A DNA stretch of 64,000 nt from Kofleriaceae bacterium (GTDB lineage: Bacteria > Myxococcota_A > Polyangia > Haliangiales > Haliangiaceae), in assembly GCA_018057825.1 (NCBI GenBank), contig JAGPCY010000001.1:310001-374000 (forward strand), given 5' to 3'. Below the pieces are notes generated by a model. That model worked only from the letters and a program-made list of their open reading frames with translations. It was not told the DNA's origin and ran no database searches. This document shows, piece by piece, positions 61,446 through 64,000 of this stretch. Made by a program: the position numbers and the translations under genes. Position 1 is the first letter of the stretch. Each line of letters begins with the position of its first letter.

Positions 61446-64000
61446 ATGAGCAGCGACCCCGACGACGATCCGCTCGCGCGCTACCGCGACAAGCGCAGCC
61501 CGGGCGCCACGCCCGAGCCGATCGGCGCCAAGCCGACCGAGCGTCGGGCCTCGGCGGGCGTGTTCGTGGTCCACGAGCACCACGCCACCCGGACCCACTG
61601 GGATCTGCGGCTCGAGATCGACGGCGTGCTGGTGTCGTGGGCGATCCCCCACGGGCCGACGATGGATCCCGACCTCAAGCGCCTGGCGGTCAAGGTCGAG
61701 GCCCACCCCCTCGAGTACTGCGACTTCGAGGCGGTCATCCCGTCGGGCAACTACGGCGCCGGGCCGATGGTGGTGTGGGATCGCGGCCGGTTCGTCCCCG
61801 AGGGCGATCCGCGCGAGGGCGTGCGCGCCGGCGAGGTCAAGTTCAGCCTTCAGGGCTACAAGCTCCGCGGGGCCTTCACGCTGGTCAAGACCGGCGGCCG
61901 CGGGCCCAAGGGCACGCCGGCGGCTCGCGGCGGCGACGACTGGCTGCTCATCAAGAAGCGCGACGGCTGGACCGAGGCCGCGGCCAAGGCCGGGCCGCTG
62001 TCGTCGGCGAGCGTGCTGTCGGGCCTGACCGCCGAGGAGCTGGCCGCCGGCGCGCCGCGGATCGCGGCCTGGCGGGCCGCGGTCGCCGGCCTGGGCGCGC
62101 CGAAGAAGGCGATCGCGCCGGTCGGCTTCGCGCCGATGTTGTGCGAGACCGCGCCGGCGCCGTTCTCGAGCCCCGACTGGATCTTCGAGCTGAAGTACGA
62201 CGGCTATCGCCTGCTCGGCTGGGGCGGCGCCGGCGCGGCGATGCTGCGCTACCGCTCGAACGCCGACGCCACCGCGCGCTATCCCGAGCTGGTGGCGTCC
62301 TTGCGCGCGCTGCCGGTGCCCGGCCTGGTCGTCGACGGCGAGGTGGTGATCACCGACGGCGAAGGGCGCCCCGACTTCAAGGCCCTCGCCGAGCGGGCGT
62401 CGCTGGTCAAGAAGACCGACATCACCCGGGCCGCGGTCGCCAACCCCGTCGTGTGGTTCGTGTTCGATCTGCTGGCCGCCGACGGCGTCGACCTGCGCGG
62501 CCTGCCGGTCGAGGCGCGCAAGCAGCTCCTGGCGGCGATCGTCCCGCCGGCCGGGCCGATCCGCTACGCCGAGCACGTCCCCGAGGTCGGCGCCGCCTTC
62601 CTCGCGGCCGCCGCCGCCCGCGGCCTCGAGGGCGTGGTCGGCAAGAAGCTCGGCTCGCGCTATCGCGCCGGCGCGCGCAGCAAGGACTGGGTCAAGCTCA
62701 AGCTCGATCCCGAGGGCGACTTCGCGGTGTGTGGCTACACCCCGCCCAAGGGCTCGCGGGCCGGCCTGGGCGCGCTGCACCTGTGCGTGCGCGACGAGGA
62801 CGCCTGGCGCTACGCCGGCAAGGTCGGCACCGGCCTGACCGACGCCGAGCTGATCGGACTGCGCAAGGAGCTAGGGGCCGCGCCGCGCTGGACCCCGAGC
62901 TTTCCGCGTCCCGAGGACACCGCCGACGCGATCTGGATCGAGCCCGCCCTCGTGGTCGCGGTGCGGTACCGCGAGTGGCCGGTCGACTCGACCTTGCGGT
63001 TCCCGGTGTTCGTGCGGCGGCGCGACGACAAGGCCGCCGTCGATTGCGCCATGCCGGTGCGCCACACCGGCGAGCTGGCGGCCCGGGCCGCCGACGCCCC
63101 GGCCGCCCTCGGCGAGCTGACCGACGACGCGCCCCGGCGCGCGCTCAACCTGACCAACCTGAAGAAGGTGTTCTGGCCGGCCGACGGCATCACCAAGGGC
63201 GACCTCATCGCCTACTACCGCGACGTCGCGCCGGCGCTCCTGCCGTACCTGGTCGATCGGCCGGTCGTGATCACCCGCTTCCCCGACGGCATCGACGGCA
63301 AGTGGTTCTATCAGAAGGATCTGCCCGACTGGGCGCCGCAGTGGCTGCGCACCGTGACCCTGTGGAGCGATCACAGCCAACGCGAGATCCACTACGTCCT
63401 GGTCGACGACGCCGACGGCCTGGCCTACCTGGCCAACCTGGCGTCGATCCCGATCCACGTCTGGGCCAGCCGCACCGTCGATCTCGGCCGCCCCGACTGG
63501 ACCATCGTCGACCTCGATCCCAAGGGCGCGCCGCGCGAGCACGTCGTGCCGCTGGCGCTGGCGATCCACGAGCTGTGCGAGTCGATCGGCTTGCCCAACT
63601 ACGTGAAGACCAGCGGCCAGACCGGACTCCACGTGCTGATCCCGCTGGGCGGTCAGCTCACCTTCGAGCAGGCGCGCAACCTCGCCTACCTGATCGGCAT
63701 GATCATCGAGCAGCGCCACCCGACCATGGCCACCACCCACAAGAACCCGGCCAAGCGCGGCGGCCGGGTCTACCTCGACTGGGGCCAGAACGCCCACGGC
63801 CAGCTCCTGGTCGCGCCGTACTCGGTGCGCCCCGTCGAGCGCGCGCCGGTGTCGATGCCGCTCCGCTGGCACGAGGTCACCCCCGAGCTCGATCCGCGGA
63901 CGTGGAACCTGCGCACCGCCCGCGCTCGCCTCGACGCCATGGGCGACGATCCGTGCCGTCCGATCCTGACCGAGCGCCCCGATCTGCTGACCGCCCTGGG
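61446..64000 (+). CDS. ligD: ATP-dependent DNA ligase D, PE-LIG-POL order (3' end outside window)
   Basis: 851 residues are visible. Residues ~35-190 are the 3'-phosphoesterase (FVVHEHHATRTHWDLRLE, AIPHGPT). Residues ~220-525 are the ligase with catalytic K250 (FELKYDGYR) and DGEVV. Residues ~560-851 are the polymerase/primase with catalytic D689 and D691 (IVDLDPKG) and SGQTGLHVLIP. The order PE-LIG-POL matches the Pseudomonas type. It repairs double-strand breaks with Ku, which is divergent 54 bp away. ATG 61446; no clear ribosome site. The window ends before the stop. Confidence 0.95.
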   Translation, partial: MSSDPDDDPLARYRDKRSPGATPEPIGAKPTERRASAGVFVVHEHHATRTHWDLRLEIDGVLVSWAIPHGPTMDPDLKRLAVKVEAHPLEYCDFEAVIPSGNYGAGPMVVWDRGRFVPEGDPREGVRAGEVKFSLQGYKLRGAFTLVKTGGRGPKGTPAARGGDDWLLIKKRDGWTEAAAKAGPLSSASVLSGLTAEELAAGAPRIAAWRAAVAGLGAPKKAIAPVGFAPMLCETAPAPFSSPDWIFELKYDGYRLLGWGGAGAAMLRYRSNADATARYPELVASLRALPVPGLVVDGEVVITDGEGRPDFKALAERASLVKKTDITRAAVANPVVWFVFDLLAADGVDLRGLPVEARKQLLAAIVPPAGPIRYAEHVPEVGAAFLAAAAARGLEGVVGKKLGSRYRAGARSKDWVKLKLDPEGDFAVCGYTPPKGSRAGLGALHLCVRDEDAWRYAGKVGTGLTDAELIGLRKELGAAPRWTPSFPRPEDTADAIWIEPALVVAVRYREWPVDSTLRFPVFVRRRDDKAAVDCAMPVRHTGELAARAADAPAALGELTDDAPRRALNLTNLKKVFWPADGITKGDLIAYYRDVAPALLPYLVDRPVVITRFPDGIDGKWFYQKDLPDWAPQWLRTVTLWSDHSQREIHYVLVDDADGLAYLANLASIPIHVWASRTVDLGRPDWTIVDLDPKGAPREHVVPLALAIHELCESIGLPNYVKTSGQTGLHVLIPLGGQLTFEQARNLAYLIGMIIEQRHPTMATTHKNPAKRGGRVYLDWGQNAHGQLLVAPYSVRPVERAPVSMPLRWHEVTPELDPRTWNLRTARARLDAMGDDPCRPILTERPDLLTAL

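Overview
The window is about 64 kb of very GC-rich bacterial chromosome, densely coding on both strands. It most resembles a myxobacterium of the Haliangium/Kofleria type (Myxococcota). The support is: MopE-type metal-binding motifs, a receiver-DUF4388 protein, many Pro/Ala-rich lipoproteins, proteases with Cys-Cys/TM/Arg tails like the myxobacterial C-terminal sorting tag, RegB/RegA, and a REP-type tyrosine transposase. The taxonomic call is inference; no rRNA or tRNA gene was seen.

Layout. 1-4.6 kb: a Gld-type ABC export operon (ATPase, permease, GldG-like, DUF4340). 4.9-8.5 kb: an HtrA protease, a low-complexity array, a 24-bp tandem repeat, a tyrosine (HUH) transposase and a small membrane-anchored PD-(D/E)XK protein. 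8.8-14.7 kb: superoxide dismutase, a metallo-beta-lactamase-fold hydrolase, an MscS channel with a cNMP domain, and an MBOAT/AlgJ-like acyl-transfer pair. 14.7-26.4 kb: a minus-strand envelope-glycan operon making ADP-heptose (GmhA-HldE2 fusion, GmhB, HldE1 kinase), with a GT9 glycosyltransferase, GT-C type membrane proteins and a methyltransferase. 26.5-35.6 kb: an SDR, a large STAND-like regulator, a PDZ lipoprotein, a response regulator, and a four-gene operon pairing a nucleotidyltransferase with a CDP-alcohol phosphatidyltransferase. 36-43 kb: a Cys-rich lipoprotein, YihY, a zinc-ribbon protein, a GroES-like protein, a matrixin and RegB/RegA. 43-53 kb: two alkaline-phosphatase-superfamily membrane enzymes overlapping tail to tail, an alpha/beta hydrolase, a DsbA-like lipoprotein, a zinc-finger/histone-fold protein, a trypsin-like protease, a glutaredoxin-rhodanese fusion and an acyltransferase. 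53-64 kb: a lipoprotein, FIST, MpaB/DUF2236, a sigma-54 activator with FHA, a TonB receptor, and the divergent Ku/LigD end-joining pair.

Cross-cutting patterns. (1) About twenty genes have a TAnnnT-like -10 hexamer ending 6-7 nt before the start codon, often with a TTGnnn -35 at 16-18 bp. This is the arrangement expected for leaderless mRNAs. (2) Inside operons, genes are joined by 4-bp ATGA/GTGA overlaps. (3) Six arrays of a CTCGGN hexamer sit directly 3' of genes, always with CTCGGN on the sense strand of the adjoining gene.

The most unusual single gene is at 49366-50007. It has an N-terminal Cys/His zinc-finger module, a Pro/Ala linker and a C-terminal histone fold very like the Bdellovibrio histone Bd0055 (HBb).
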